Origin: Deroplatys truncata
Taxonomy: Eukaryota; Arthropoda; Insecta; Mantodea; Mantidae
Direction: 5' to 3'
NCBI GenBank assembly: GCA_030765065.1
Contig: CM060990.1
Span: 494,068,190 to 494,132,189, forward strand
DNA length: 64,000 nucleotides
Numbering within the stretch: the first letter of the stretch is position 1; the number at the start of each line of letters is the position of its first letter. A program made the position numbers and the translations under genes. This document shows, piece after piece, positions 46,240-57,670 of the stretch. The notes under the pieces were generated by a model. That model was not told the DNA's origin, did not search any database, and saw only the letters and a list, made by a program, of their open reading frames with translations.

Positions 46240-47087
46240 GTGTGGACGTGGACCACTTAAACAGCACTACAAGCCCATCTTCTGAGGTTCCTGGCAGAGA
46301 ATGTGCTTTGTTCACGTCCTTAAGCATTTTAGCACAGGAGCCCATGCTGTACGAAGTTGGAATCCTTTGTCTATGTTTAAGCTGCTTCTTTCATTCTCTT
46401 TTTCCAGAAACTGGAACACCTGGACAGTATTACAGTTTCCTTGCAGTTGGTTCTGTGGTTACTATCCAGACAATGCTCTGCCAGGACAAATTTTTCAGGC
46501 TGCATTAATCCTGTTTGAGTTCTATTAATACACATGGAGATGGTTGTCCTGTTTTTCCAATGTGGGCTGCAATGAGACATGTGGAGGGCCAGATTATCTT
46601 TCAGGTTTGCTCAGATTTCTGATAACTGCTGGAGGCTTGTGTATGATCTTTTATGTTGCGTTTTGAAAGCAATCTACTAACTTTACTGGAAACATTGTTG
46701 ATATAACGAATACTAGCTAGTGGCTGGTTTTCTTCTTTTTCTTTTTTCTCGTGGCTCTGAAGATGTCTTGAGGCATTTGGCCCTTCTAAATATTGCTGAG
46801 ATGTCATGTGTGGAATAACCACTCTGTCAGAATGTAAGTTTTAGGAGCTGGAGTTCAGACAGTTGATGCTTGGTACTTGAGATGGAAATTCTCTGTGTGC
46901 TAGTATGGAAAACGAACAAGTACTGCGACTTGAGATGGGAGCTTTTGGCATTCATGTATAGGTCAGAATCTATTGGCTTCTGGTAGATGATATGGTTGAG
47001 AGTTCTATCTGTTTTTCCTGAGAGGAGGATATATAAGAAATGTAGTGAACCATTCTTTTCCACTTGCAAGGTGAAGAACACAGTTCT
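46240..47087 (-). pseudogene. Penelope-like element, C-terminal part with GIY-YIG domain
   Basis: Continuation of the Penelope element at 48.1-48.6 kb after an insertion. The minus-strand ORF 46827-47081 reads FFTLQVEKNGSLHFLYILLS and IIYQKPIDSDLYMNAKSSHL, the block right after the RT palm in Penelope. The ORF 46601-46822 continues toward the linker. The C-terminal endonuclease module is decayed: AAHIGKTGQPSPCVLIELKQ in one frame (position of V-Y-I-G-Q-T-G-R) and, one frame over, FVLAEHCLDSNHRTNCKETV in 46377-46580. Penelope elements combine this RT with a GIY-YIG nuclease, so both halves of the hallmark pair are present. Confidence 0.75.
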
Positions 47088-48117
47088 ATGATATTAGAGG
47101 TAAGGAACTGGATTTGTTTAAATCATATTTATCAGACCAAACACAAATTGTTAAAATCTATGGAATGTACTCCGAATCTGCTAAAGCAAACTGTGGTGTA
47201 CCTCAAGGTTCCATATTGGGACCACTGCTATTTTTAATAATGATAAATGATTTGCGATCAAATATCAAAAGCAAATCAATACTATTTGCTGATGATATCT
47301 CACTGTTTTTCTATGGATCTTATTTTTGCAATACTAATCTATCAATGAATAATGTTTATAAAGAAACCTTTACATGGTTTGAAACCAAATGAAAAGACTC
47401 AAAAAATACTATTTGCCTTGTAAAATGGACAACAAGAAGGGGTTGCACTTTAAATAAAGCTACTTGGCACATTTTTGGATTACCAACTTAATCGGTCAAC
47501 TAATATTAACCATGTTTGTACTAGATTGTCATGTGTGCTTTATTTGCTGCATTAACTGAAATCAAGTCATATCTAAAGTGTATTTAAAGCAACCATATTA
47601 TGCTTTTTTCATAGTATTTTGATTTATGGGATTCATATCTGGGGTAATGGGATTGGAGTTGACAAAATATTAATTCTACAGAAAAAGACACTTCATATAA
47701 TAGCAAACTCAGCATATGGTGCCCATTGTAAGCCAATATTTGCTCAGGAAAGCACAATGACTGTTATTAATCAATATGTTTTAAACAGTTTGTATAAGAT
47801 AAAAACTTCTCTTGAAGTTGTCAATAGCAGGCACCAGATTCATCAGTATCCAATGTGTTATAATTATTTTCTTGTCCATCAAATGTTAGAATGACTAAGA
47901 GTAATGGTTGGTCTTATAATTTAGCTACTGACATGTTCAACAGATTACCTGTAACTGCCCATTCTGCAGGTGTCTTAAGTTTTAAGAGCTTGTTTTAAAC
48001 CCATTTTATAATATTGATGAATAATTTGATGCTGATTTTAACATGGTATTTTGATTTGTATACATGACTTCTATTCATAGCATTAAACTGGTGCTGATGA
48101 TAGTGTATAAAATAAAT
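47088..48117 (+). pseudogene. 5'-truncated CR1/Jockey-like LINE inserted in Penelope
   Basis: RT fragment starting abruptly at about 47088 with YDIRGKELDLFKSYLSDQTQ, then NCGVPQGSILGPLLFLIMIN and the catalytic SILFADDISLF at about 47274-47306. Frame then breaks at 47390. The thumb and C-terminal pieces are at 47619-47894 (IYGIHIWGNGIGVDKILILQ, KKTLHIIANSAYGAHCKPIF) and end with NRLPVTAHSAGVLSFKSLF near 47940-47995. An AT-rich 3' tail runs to about 48115. The Penelope reading frames resume immediately on both sides, so this LINE inserted into it by typical 5'-truncated retrotransposition. Confidence 0.82.
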
Positions 48118-48580
48118 TGAAATTGAACTGTATTTGAGGGTCTGTTCAGACCAATGAGGAAGTCTGGCAGTGTGTCTGCACAATGTGGCCAAATGACAAA
48201 GGCATTGTCAACATACCAGAAGTAGTATGAAGGTTGCGTGCAACTGCATCAAGAACCTCATGTTCCAGATGTTCCATGTAGAAATTAGTTATAGCTGGTG
48301 AGAATGGAGAGTCCATGGCTACCCCATCAGTTTGTTCATTATAAAAGTTGTATAGAAAATATATAGACATCAGTGTGTATCAGAAAAGTTCTACGATGTC
48401 AGGCAGAAAATTATTGGTGAGAAGTTGAATTGTCTCAGGGGCAGGCACTCTTTTAAAGAGAGATACCACATCAAAGCTGACAAACAAATTGGAAGGGGTG
48501 GCGATTATGCTGTCTAGAATGTGGACAAATTTCTGATACACATCATTAGCTAAAAGAATTCCAACTTAGCACAACATGGA
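48118..48580 (-). pseudogene. Penelope-like element, RT palm part
   Basis: Minus strand. From about 48540 down: SFDVVSLFKRVPAPETIQLL (first catalytic Asp), PDIVELF, then ORF 48146-48370 with FYNEQTDGVAMDSPFSPAIT and NFYMEHLEHEVLDA, a Penelope hallmark. The palm box then appears one frame over as YVDNAFVIWPHCADTLPDFL at about 48160-48220, with Y-V-D-D changed to Y-V-D-N. The sequence breaks at NTVQF, which continues as TVFFTLQVEKNG on the other side of the inserted LINE. Confidence 0.8.
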
Positions 48581-48979
48581 CTCTGGCACTAAAATTCCTG
48601 AAAGACCTGAACAAAGCACACGCTACCTGGAAACTCAAGGTGCTGGGACTGTAGTGTTTTCTAAGAGGGCACTCCCTGTTACTGACAAGCATCACTCTCC
48701 CACTAGAATAACGGAGGTGCTTATGCAGGGCTCCATTCCTCTCCCTGGAACTCCTACCAAATATTCCACATGAAATTTATCTTCCCTCTCCATTCCCTTA
48801 GCTGTACATTCCTTTCTGGGGAGATTAGCTAGCTCATTTGCTATCTGACTCCACTAATGTTTATTAAAAGAAAAACGTACCCAAACTTGATACACCGACT
48901 CAGACATAGCCTTTCATGCCCCAACCTATGAGCAGATCAATCAATGTCCAGCAATGCTCTGCCCCCTCCATTAACAATA
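48581..48979. other. No recognisable feature
   Basis: Short gap between Penelope and mariner. A 65-codon plus ORF (48576-48773) has no recognisable similarity; it may be antisense to a decayed upstream part of Penelope. Confidence 0.45.
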
Positions 48980-48981
48980 TA

Positions 48982-50312
48982 CAAGGTGTGATAAAAGTTT
49001 CCGGAATGACGTCATAAATACTACATAACAGTTTGTTTTGTCTAATCTGCACTTCACCCTCAAAGTCGTCTCCTTGGGAATTGATACACTTGTCCCAGCA
49101 CTTCTGCCACTGCTGGAAGCACCTCTGGATGTCCTCTTCTTTCAACATGTTCAGAGCCTTCTGCGATTCACGATGGATGACATTCAATGTCCTCAAAACG
49201 ATGTCCTCAGAGCCGCATTTTAAGTCGCGGGAAAAGAAAAAATTCCATTGGTGCCAAACCTGGAGAATAGGCGGGCTGAGGAATAGTATTCATCCTATTT
49301 TTATCCAAAAATTGGCGAGCAGAAAGGGTTTTGTGCGCGGAAACATTGTCATGATGCAGGAACCAGTCACCACTCCTCCATTTCTCCAGCCGTTTGCATT
49401 GCACATTCTCCCTTAATCTTTGCAGCACTTGTTTGTAGAACACTTGATTCACTGTTTGACCCTGTGGAACAAATTCCTTATGTACAATGCCTTTAATGTC
49501 AAAAAACACAATCATCATTGACTTCACTTTGGATCGAACTTGTCTGGCCTTTTTCGGGCGTGGAGATGAATGACTCTTCCATTGTGAAGATTATTGCTTC
49601 GTTTAGATCATACCCATAAATTCATGTTTCATCACCAGTAATAATTTTCTCCATAAACTGTGGGTCATTTTCTAGCTGTTCTTTAAGATCTGTGCAGGCA
49701 ATCACACGGCTTTCCTTTTTGTCATTTGAAAGCAGGCAGGGCACGAACTTGGTGGCAATTCTTCTCATGTCCAAACTGTCTTTCAAAATGCTTTGAACAC
49801 TTCCAAAGGAGAGTCCTAATGAGTCAGAAAGTTCTCTTATTGTAATGTGCCTATCATTTAAGACCATTTCCCTCACCTGATTGATATTTTCATCAGTTTT
49901 GCTGGAACAGGGTCGCCCCGAACGATCTGCATCTTTAACTGATGTCATACCACTTTTAAATTTCGAAAACCACTCAAATGCTTGAGTTTTGCCCATAACG
50001 TTCTCCCCATAAGCTGTTCTTAACATTTCATAGGCTTCTGTTGCAGTTTTACCGAGTTTAAAGCAAAATATGATGTTTGTTCTTTGTTCTTCGTAATCTG
50101 ACATTTTTGCTACGTGGAAAAATTCGCAGCACATGCAAAACACGTGTTCACTTCAGAGCGTCTACCTCGTCACTGCATGGTCACAGGAGGTCACGTGACC
50201 TCTCATTTTTATCGGGAAGGAACGTTGCATGTACAGTCTGGGTAAGAATTAAAGAAATCTTGGCATCAGAATTTTTGTGAAGCCATTCCGGAAACGTTTT
50301 TATCACACCTCG
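48982..50312 (-). mobile_element. Full-length mariner element, 1331 bp, inactive
   Basis: The element is bounded by inverted repeats of about 28 bases: left CAAGGTGTGATAAAAGTTTC from 48982, right the complement CGAGGTGTGATAAAAACGTT ending at 50312. TA dinucleotides flank both ends (48980-48981 and 50313-50314), the expected mariner target duplication. The length is typical of mariner. The right repeat carries two extra bases (AC) relative to the left. The single gene inside is on the minus strand and is dead. About 460 bases separate it from the Penelope remnant. Confidence 0.9.
48991..50104 (-). pseudogene. Mariner transposase (DD34D type), inactivated
   Basis: The likely start is ATG at 50104 (SDYEEQRTNIIFCFKLGKTA), giving an N-terminal HTH pair with AFEWFSKFKSGMTSVKDADR and SGRPCSSKTDENI. 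The first catalytic Asp is in ITGDET at about 49623, followed directly by TGA where Trp (TGG) is expected. After frame changes ORF 49207-49527 gives GDWFLHHDNVSAHKTLSARQ (second Asp) and PAYSPGLAPMEFFLFPRLK, where S-P-D is S-P-G, so the third Asp is lost. The C-terminal part ESQKALNMLKEEDIQRCFQQ and CWDKCINSQGDDFEGE is in a third frame (48900-49196), which runs on through the inverted repeat. A nonsense change, two frameshifts and a catalytic substitution abolish activity. Confidence 0.88.
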
Positions 50313-50314
50313 TA

Positions 50315-51011
50315 TAAGCCCTGCTTTCCTGCCTCTCAATGTCACTGAAGACAGGAATAATGAACATGCCCAAAACATCAATATAACCATGTCTTCACCT
50401 AGCTGGAAGCCCAAGAAAACTTGGAATTATTACTTTAACAGATAACCTTAGCTCAAACTGCATTATAACATACAGTAAAAATGGTAAATATGAATTTAAC
50501 CGCATTACACTGGATAACACAACTGATCTCCTAACGTAAATTGTCATAGACAATCTGTAACAATTGTAAAAGAAAACTTTTTAATCATGTCTGTATTAAT
50601 AGGTGTTACAAAGCAATAGCTTATTTTTCTTTTAAACACAATGTATCAAGTCAAAATAGTGTTGGTAGCTAAATTAATACACAGAGATCAGGTCATGTTT
50701 TGCTTCACTCGCATTTTCAGGTTAAGATAACAATGCTTCAAGCAACCAAACACATATGAGGAGTGAATTTCAAAATGTGGTAAGTCCACTCGTGGATGTA
50801 AATTAATTTGAAGGAGATTATGTGATGAACATGGAAGAAAGTGCACATGTAGGGGACCATTTTTTGGCTCTAGGAAGCAGCAGAAGGACATAATGAAAAG
50901 AAAAGTGGAGCAAATGGAATGGTAACTACCTTTAAAGATAATTTTTTGATGAAATTTCTTAAATTGCCTTATATTACAATTATTACTAGCGGCATATTCC
51001 TACCTTAATCT
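50315..51011. other. No recognisable feature
   Basis: AT-rich non-coding DNA between the mariner and the second DUF7869-like copy; may include a decayed N-terminal part of the latter. Confidence 0.45.
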
Positions 51012-52566
51012 GTGGATCAAACTCCACTTAAGCGATTACATATTGATTGTTTCAGGTATCGTGATAGGGACCCTGAAATGTTTAAGTTTCAACAGCCCTG
51101 TGCATACAAGGAGGGAAGATATAAATGCTGTACCATCCCAGTCTACCATCTTATCAGGAATATGAAGAAGGTCTACAGCCACAAGGTCTACACAAACAGC
51201 AGCAGGACAGGATTCTTTCATCACTTATGACAGTGTGCAGCCCAAAATGACAGCATCCTTGGAAAGAAAGTGGAAAAATGAATATTCTAGTTACAAAGTT
51301 TCAGATGAGATTATACATGAGCAAGTTCCTGTAAGTTCCAAGTTTTTTAGAGTTCTGTTTGGCATAGGAACAACCAGACTTAATAATATTGCTGCCACAC
51401 TAATTGCTGGTAATGTCATTTTGGAAAAAGAGGAGGGGACCATATATCAAAACAAAACATTCCACAGAAAGACAATGTGATTAAGTTCATTTTGAATTTG
51501 AGGGCTAGAGAAAGCCATTACAACAGAGAAAAAAGTAAAAGGCTGTATCTTTCTTCGGACATGAACATCACAAAGCTTTAAAAATGTATAATGAGAGCAT
51601 TGCTGATTCATTAAAGGTAAAAAAAAGTGGTTCTTCAGTAACATCATCTCTAAAAATTTTAATTTGGGATTTGGTGATCCTGCAGTAGATGCCTGTAGCT
51701 ATTGCTGTACAATGAAAAATGAAATGAAACTCACTAAAGACTCTAGCAAAAGACAAAGAGTGCAAGCAGAGCTTGCTGCCCATAAAATGAGAGCAAAACA
51801 ATTTTATAATAAAATTATGAAAGAGAAACTGTCCAACAGCTGTCATTATGCTTTAACCTAGAGCAAGTTCAACCCTTGTCAAAAATTGCTATTGGCGAGA
51901 CATATTATGTATGACAACTGTCATATTTATGCTCTCTGCATTACAGATATAGAAAATAGGTCTCCAAACTTCTATTGCTGGACTGAAAATCATGCTGGCT
52001 GTGGACCAAATGAAGCAGCTTAAGCTTTGATAGATGTTCTAAGTAAGTACAGATATCATATAACATTTCATAACATCATGTGTATCATAGCATTTATGAG
52101 AAAATGGGAAATGTTAAAAAATTAGGAATAGACTGGAATATTTTAAACTTCACAGACTTCTGTCATGATTTAAAGAAGCCGGTGGGCATAAGAGAGATGA
52201 AACGGGTAATACTGAAAAAGAAATCCCATGGGAAGAAAGTCTCCAGCATTTTTAAACTGGAGCCCTCATACAGACTAGACGATGCAACAAAAAGTTTTAT
52301 TTCCTTGCTAAAAAGAGGTGTAGCAGCATATCAGATACCTGATCCAAATGTCAGTTTGATATGCCCTAAAATATGAGAAAAAAAAGACAGATTTACTCAC
52401 TATTCTGAAACAATGTTTTGGTGATAGCTAGGAGGAGGATGGAATTCTGAAATTTTATGTTGATGTACTTGAGAGAGAAGATGTTGCAACAAACGATGTA
52501 GATGGGAAAGTTGAGAATGAAGAGTGCAATTGCTTGGAGGAGGAACCTGGGTATCAAATGCTCTGA
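51012..52566 (+). pseudogene. Transposase-like arthropod protein (DUF7869-like), copy 2
   Basis: Second, diverged member of the family seen at 34.8-36.4 kb. Order: KFFRVLFGIGTTRLNNIAAT (about 51339-51400), FILNLRARESHYNREKSKRL and YLSSDMNITKL (about 51484-51575), NFNLGFGDPAVDACSYC-like sequence at 51655-51710 and the helical KDSSKRQRVQAELAAHKMRA (51739-51800). Then a short CHIYALCITDIENRSPNFYC stretch (about 51920-51980) with NHAGCGPNEAA. The central D-x-C-G-G-Q-N-K-N segment is missing, deleted after about 52030. The C-terminal ORF 52080-52376 reads VKKLGIDWNILNFTDFCHDL and AAYQIPDPNVSLICPKI, closing with an acidic tail. Several stops. Both copies keep the block order, so this is a genuine repeated family. 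Confidence 0.62.
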
Positions 52567-52759
52567 AGAGGAGTTAAAGGGACATGCTAATCCATTCAGA
52601 TTTCAAAATTTTAACTAAAACCTGACAACAGCCAGTGAAACTACTTTTGATGATTTCTTTTTCAAATACATGCCATAAAACAGGTTTGTACCCTTTATTT
52701 TCAAACAGGATAATTTTTTACTGATTTGTTTAATGAATATCTAAAGATTTTTGTAAATT
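52567..52759. other. No recognisable feature
   Basis: Short AT-rich 3' flank of the second DUF7869-like copy. Confidence 0.4.
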
Positions 52760-53150
52760 ATTAATACTGATTTTATTCCTCAGATAAAGTTTGAAGCCAA
52801 AAAAGAACTTTGCAGTTTATTTAGAAGCAAATTAATTTTGAACCTGTTATTTATTATAAGGTGTGAAAAGAACTTTCTGAATTATTAAAGATTTTGATTG
52901 AATTGCTTAATATATTTTTTTTGGAAAAATTTTAAGAAAAAGTAAAGTATAAATTTTGACTGTATTCTTTAAATAATACTTGAAAATGTTCTACTTAATT
53001 ACAATGCTGATTGCATTGCTTAAATAATGTTAGGACATTTATCAAACAAGCAGCATGCAACAAGTGACTGATTTTGATTGTATTTTTAAAATAATTGGTT
53101 GCAAACATCCTCAATTACTGATTTCATTGTATCAATTATTCAGCTAAAAA
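52760..53150. repeat. Degenerate tandem repeat, 50-70 bp period
   Basis: Six spaced occurrences of a TGATTGNATTnCTTAAATAAT-like core: about 52767, 52888, 52957, 53009, 53068 and 53117. Units are diverged and the period irregular, so this looks like an old AT-rich minisatellite or a subterminal array of a DNA transposon. Confidence 0.45.
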
Positions 53151-55020
53151 TAATTAGAGAATATATTCTTGAATCATTTGTGTAAATTTGTTTCAGAACA
53201 CAGTTTGTCCCTTTGGTTGGTGCAAAATGCAACAAGCCCACAGATTTTCAAAATTCATTTAGCAACTGTGACTTTAAATAAAGGTGAGATTTCCCCACTT
53301 ATACCATTTTACTATATTTGGAATTCTTAATAAATCCCTGTACTTAACTTATCAATTATTTAAAACTTTACTCAATATTAGTTTTTGGCTTCTCCCGTAA
53401 AATTTATATTTGTGGACTTATCGCATTTTCAAAAGTTACTCCTCAATATGTTTTCGCTCCCAAACACAAGCTTAGTACAATGTTCAGGCTGCCAAAAGGA
53501 GGAACTCCAGCCTTGATCATAGCAGTAGAGGCAGTACAAGCTGCATCTTAAGTTAGCTAATGCTAAAATAAACTGCTAGAAGATGAATATAATGGAGGTT
53601 GGTAATTTAATTGCCAAGTGTTAATGTATGTATAACAGCATAACAACAATGGTGGTGGATCAACAATACTATGCTGAATAACATGGTTTATTTTCCCAAC
53701 CTAACCTTTTCTTCATAACATACATTTAAAAACTTTGTGGACACTTTTATTCCCTATTTTTCATTTCTTTTAATATTCTGTGTATATTTGAAATTGGTCA
53801 TCTCTGTAAATGACTTTTAAAACAAAGTTGAAGTTATGATACCATTACTTGAATAAGCAATTCCACATTCACTGTCTAGGGAGTGTAAGCTCCAATGCAT
53901 ACATAATAAAAGTTAGAGTTGTGTTATTGTAACCACAGCCTTCTGCTCTAGGCTGTTAGTATACTGTGCATAATATATTTTGGCATTCTAGGAATGTAAT
54001 GAATACAAATAGTACACGGTCCTATGTTGTTGCAGAAAGCTAGTAGATTTTATAAAGACCAACTGTACACTTTGTATGAAACAGGCTTAAACAGGGACCA
54101 TTAAGGGTCATGGCTAATCTCCCACAGTGCTTGATGCACAAAACATCTATATTTTTAAACATAAAGTGGAAAAATGAGCATACATGGGCATATGTATGCA
54201 CATAATACCTTTGTTAGCAAGCATATGATATTGCAGATAATTTATCAGCCTTAAACAATTGAGCAAAAATTGTGTAAGTACTTTCTTCACAAGGGGCATG
54301 TGCAAAGAGAGCATTTGGGGGGGGGGCTGAAACACACAATGTTTAGTCAAATTTCATTCTGTTATCACTTTTAGACATTCTTCCAGGTGAGGGGGTTATC
54401 AATTGGATCACTAAACAGGGTATATTGTTTATATAAAGGAACTGATGGACCACCTTTGCACTACCCCTTTACTCAAGAGTGCGTATTTTGTACTACATTT
54501 TTATCGATGGAGAGAACCATACATGGAAGCATTTGGATTATGGTATGGGGTCAGGGCAAACACACTACACGGTAGGAGATGCCTCCAAAAATATATACTA
54601 AAAGATGTAAGTCATAAAGAAAAGCCTTTAATAACAATCATCATACACTGGGTTCTGTATTGCACACAGCCCAAAATTTAACTTTACCAGAAGCTAAATG
54701 CTAAATATACAAGATAAAATGCAAGTCTTCAGAAGCATATTCAAAGAATCATATGTTCACTTAACATTTCTCTTGGCCATTCATACACAACTTTCAGAGG
54801 AAGGAAGCACAGGTCAGGTAAAGAAGTTATAGTATGTGCCTGTAATGTAACCTCACTCTAATCTAAATATCTGTGCCACCTCAGCTTTACATAAATGTCC
54901 TTATTGTGGAAGCTTGTAAGTCTTAGTTAAAGTGCATGCAAAAATTGCAACAAAACTAAAGTTAACACTTAAAAGAGCAACCCAGTGAAGCAACAAATTT
55001 GGACAGGGCTGTATCTTCAT
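53151..55020. other. No recognisable gene
   Basis: AT-rich non-coding DNA with a G9 run near 54318. ORFs of 60-80 codons only, none recognisable. Confidence 0.5.
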
Positions 55021-55225
55021 ACAAGTAACACTAAATAAATCCCCCAAGAATACAACAATTTACATAAACTGTAATACTTAATAATTTAAAAACAGAAAAA
55101 TAATTTAGTTTCAAGTGGATAATCAACCCCCCTAAAGAAACACTCAATAAAAGCCACGAAAATATAACAGTTTAGATAAACTATAGAAATTGACAATTTA
55201 ATAACAATAACATAATTTGGAATAT
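55021..55225 (-). repeat. 3' tail of the minus-strand LINE, tandemly repeated, left of the LTR element
   Basis: Two diverged copies about 112 bases apart share ACACT(A/C)AATAAA, GAAnATAnAACA(A)nTTnAnATAAACT and AATTTAATAAC-like words. The second is cut by the LTR insertion, and its continuation (ATAAACT...AAATTAACAACTC) lies at 59675-59735. Together they form the downstream end of the LINE at 59.7-62.3 kb. Confidence 0.55.
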
Positions 55226-55666
55226 TGTGACATTTGGTTAGGGTAATGTTTGTTTGTTTGTTGGTTGGGAAATGTATGTACTAGTGTGTGGGTTGGTAAC
55301 AGAGATATTATGTCAGAATAGTGGGGGAAACGGTTCGTTAGAAGGTAGCGTCAGTTGCCTCTCTCTCTTGCAAGGGAGCTCTCGTGTAGCATGGCCACCA
55401 TGATTGACGCGTCGCCAATGGCAAACAGGTAACATTTTGTATCTATTAACATCCAATAAATCTTGGTTAAACTAAAGCCCTGGCATGTGATTTCTAGTAG
55501 ATATTTGATCCTTCTTCCCTCCCATACAATGTTTTAGGAATCTTTAGGTGTATTTAGGATTTTGTTGAGCTCGCCCCGTTGGACCTTGTGTAGTTTATTG
55601 TTTGATCCTGTTTATGGTACATATCGCTCTACCCCCATTGAGTTAAAATATGTAGAGGTTACGACA
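55226..55666 (+). repeat. Left LTR (441 bp)
   Basis: Begins TGTGACATTTGGTTAGGG and ends GGTTACGACA. Near 55391-55433 it contains ATGGCCACCATG with a strong Kozak context, 13 further codons and CAG|GTAACA, a splice-donor-like site. It has one TGTT unit more than the right LTR. Confidence 0.93.
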
Positions 55667-56682
55667 ATTCGTGGAGGGCCGGGAATAATGTGATATTTTG
55701 TAGTGCAAAATTTTTTTTCTTTTAGCCAGAAATGTAGCATGTTTGGTCCTCCACGTGTTCGTTGGAACATGTAACTCCTTAGTTTGGCCTTAATGGTAAG
55801 GGTTCATATTTGAAAATTGTGGTGGTGTGTTCTCAATTCATTTAAAAGTATTTCTGTAAAAGTCCTGTCTTAATATCTTTATTTTGGGCTCACTTTAAAA
55901 TTTTATACATTGTTTTGCTGTTGGCGGTTGGCGTAACATCAGTAATTCTTGGCTTCATTTTTCCCTTACCATTACGTAAATTCTGTTAAATTATGTTTGT
56001 ATGAGAAGTTGTTTGTACTGTTCTTCTAAATTTCTTATTTTTTTTGTGAATTGTGGGAAAATTGAGCGATATTTGCAACTTTGATAATGTGGTCGTCACG
56101 TGTTAGCTGGTGTGTCTGGGGATGCCGTTTTCTGTGCTAATTGGTAATATTGTTGGGAGCTTGTAATTCTATATTGCATTGATTTTGATTTTCTACTCAT
56201 TACTATATTTTTGGGTGCATTTTTCGTGCAACTTTTATGTACGCAAGTGTGTTACGTAATCTCCGCATGGTCATGCAATTCATTAACAATTCTAGAATGT
56301 GAAGCCGATCTTTTACAGCACGTGTTCTGTGCGTTTATTTGCATGTGTGTATAAAAAGTCAGGTGCATCTATTAAAAAAAAAACGAAGGAATTCATATTT
56401 GTGCATTGTACTCCGGTACGTATAAATTACGTGTGTAGCATTTTCTGCTCTCTATGGAATAATTTGAATGCTAGTCACAGTAGGTGTGACCTAATTTTTT
56501 TTAACGTCCAGTTCAAGTTTCCTTGCTGAAGACATCACTTTGTTAATTTTTTTTTCTTCCATCTGTACACTCTGTTTTGAAATCTTGGACTTATATACAA
56601 GTGGCTTGCGTGTCAAGTCTTTCTAAGCCATATTTGGCATAATTTTGCTTCACCGTTGCCATATTAGGTTTTATATTTTTTT

Positions 56683-57018
56683 TTGGAAAGTATTTTGAAA
56701 CAGTTGATTGATCGTGTGGAACAGTTATGTAACCAAGTTAACCAGTTTCAGTTACCATCTGCTGTACCAGCTTCGCAGAGACCTTCACAGCTTCCACGAT
56801 CATCTGACATGGACCAGCAGGATTTATTCACCCCATTCGATGTCGAGGGTGCAGTGATGTGTGTTACAAGAAATTTGAAAGTTGCACTAGTAAAAGAAAA
56901 GAAAGAAAGAAAGAAAGAAAAAAAAAGACCTGTAAGTATGTGCACATGGTGTGTACCAAAGTGTGGTATGTATATTTCAAATGGCTTGGAAGTTTCACAA
57001 TGCAGACAGGTATGCTAA
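56683..57018 (+). pseudogene. Gag-like short ORF of the LTR element, start codon lost
   Basis: The frame opens with TTG at 56683 where the family start would be ATG, then reads ESILKQLIDRVEQLCNQVNQ, a coiled-coil-type N-terminus, a Pro/Ser/Gln-rich linker and LFTPFDVEG. This resembles the first 60 residues of many insect Gypsy Gag proteins (hydrophobic heptads followed by a PF-D/E motif). After about 56870 the frame runs into (GAAA)n simple repeat and loses similarity. It is probably a truncated Gag N-terminus retained near packaging sequences; the remainder of gag and all of pol are absent. Confidence 0.45.
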
Positions 57019-57670
57019 ATTTTTATTTTACTTCACTGACTAATGCTTAATTAAGCTTTGCTTTTCAGGAATAAAGTGTGCTATGTATGTCTCTGCTAAA
57101 TTTGAAAGTTTGTCACCATTTTGAAATTTTGGATTTTATTTTGGACATCAGAAATTATTTGGTTTGTTATGTTATGCTGCAGTGTAATTGTCTGATGTGT
57201 ACTGTGTTTAATTACCTTTGACTTCCAGGAATGATATATGAAAGTGTTAATATGGTAATGATGTGCCTTGTAGTGTTGCATTTCTTTTTGGTTTGATTTT
57301 GCGTTTCATTATGATGCTGTGATCCTTCTTTGCAGAAGTTACATAAATTTGTGTATGTATGTGAGGTTATGTGAGTAGTATATGGAAGATTTGCCTCGGT
57401 GGGAGTGCCGAAGAGTAACCCTGATGGTGGTAGTGAGATGTGATGAGTTAACGTCAGCTTCGATGGGATAGCTATAATGTACCCTTGAAGTATGAATGTT
57501 TGAGTTTTCAGGAGGGCTAACATGTACCTGGAAATTTGTGGTGAGAAGTCGAGAAATATTTTGCTTATTGGTGTTGCTGAAACATGCCCAGTATAGCGTG
57601 TGTGATGTGTTCACACAAGAGAGTAAATGTAATGAATTGAATGCAATGAATAATTTTTTTTGAGTTTATG

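Noticed and set aside
57212..57614. Two overlapping minus-strand ORFs of 91-103 codons
   Set aside because: Thr/Ser/His-rich with no recognisable domain, and antisense to the LTR element interior.
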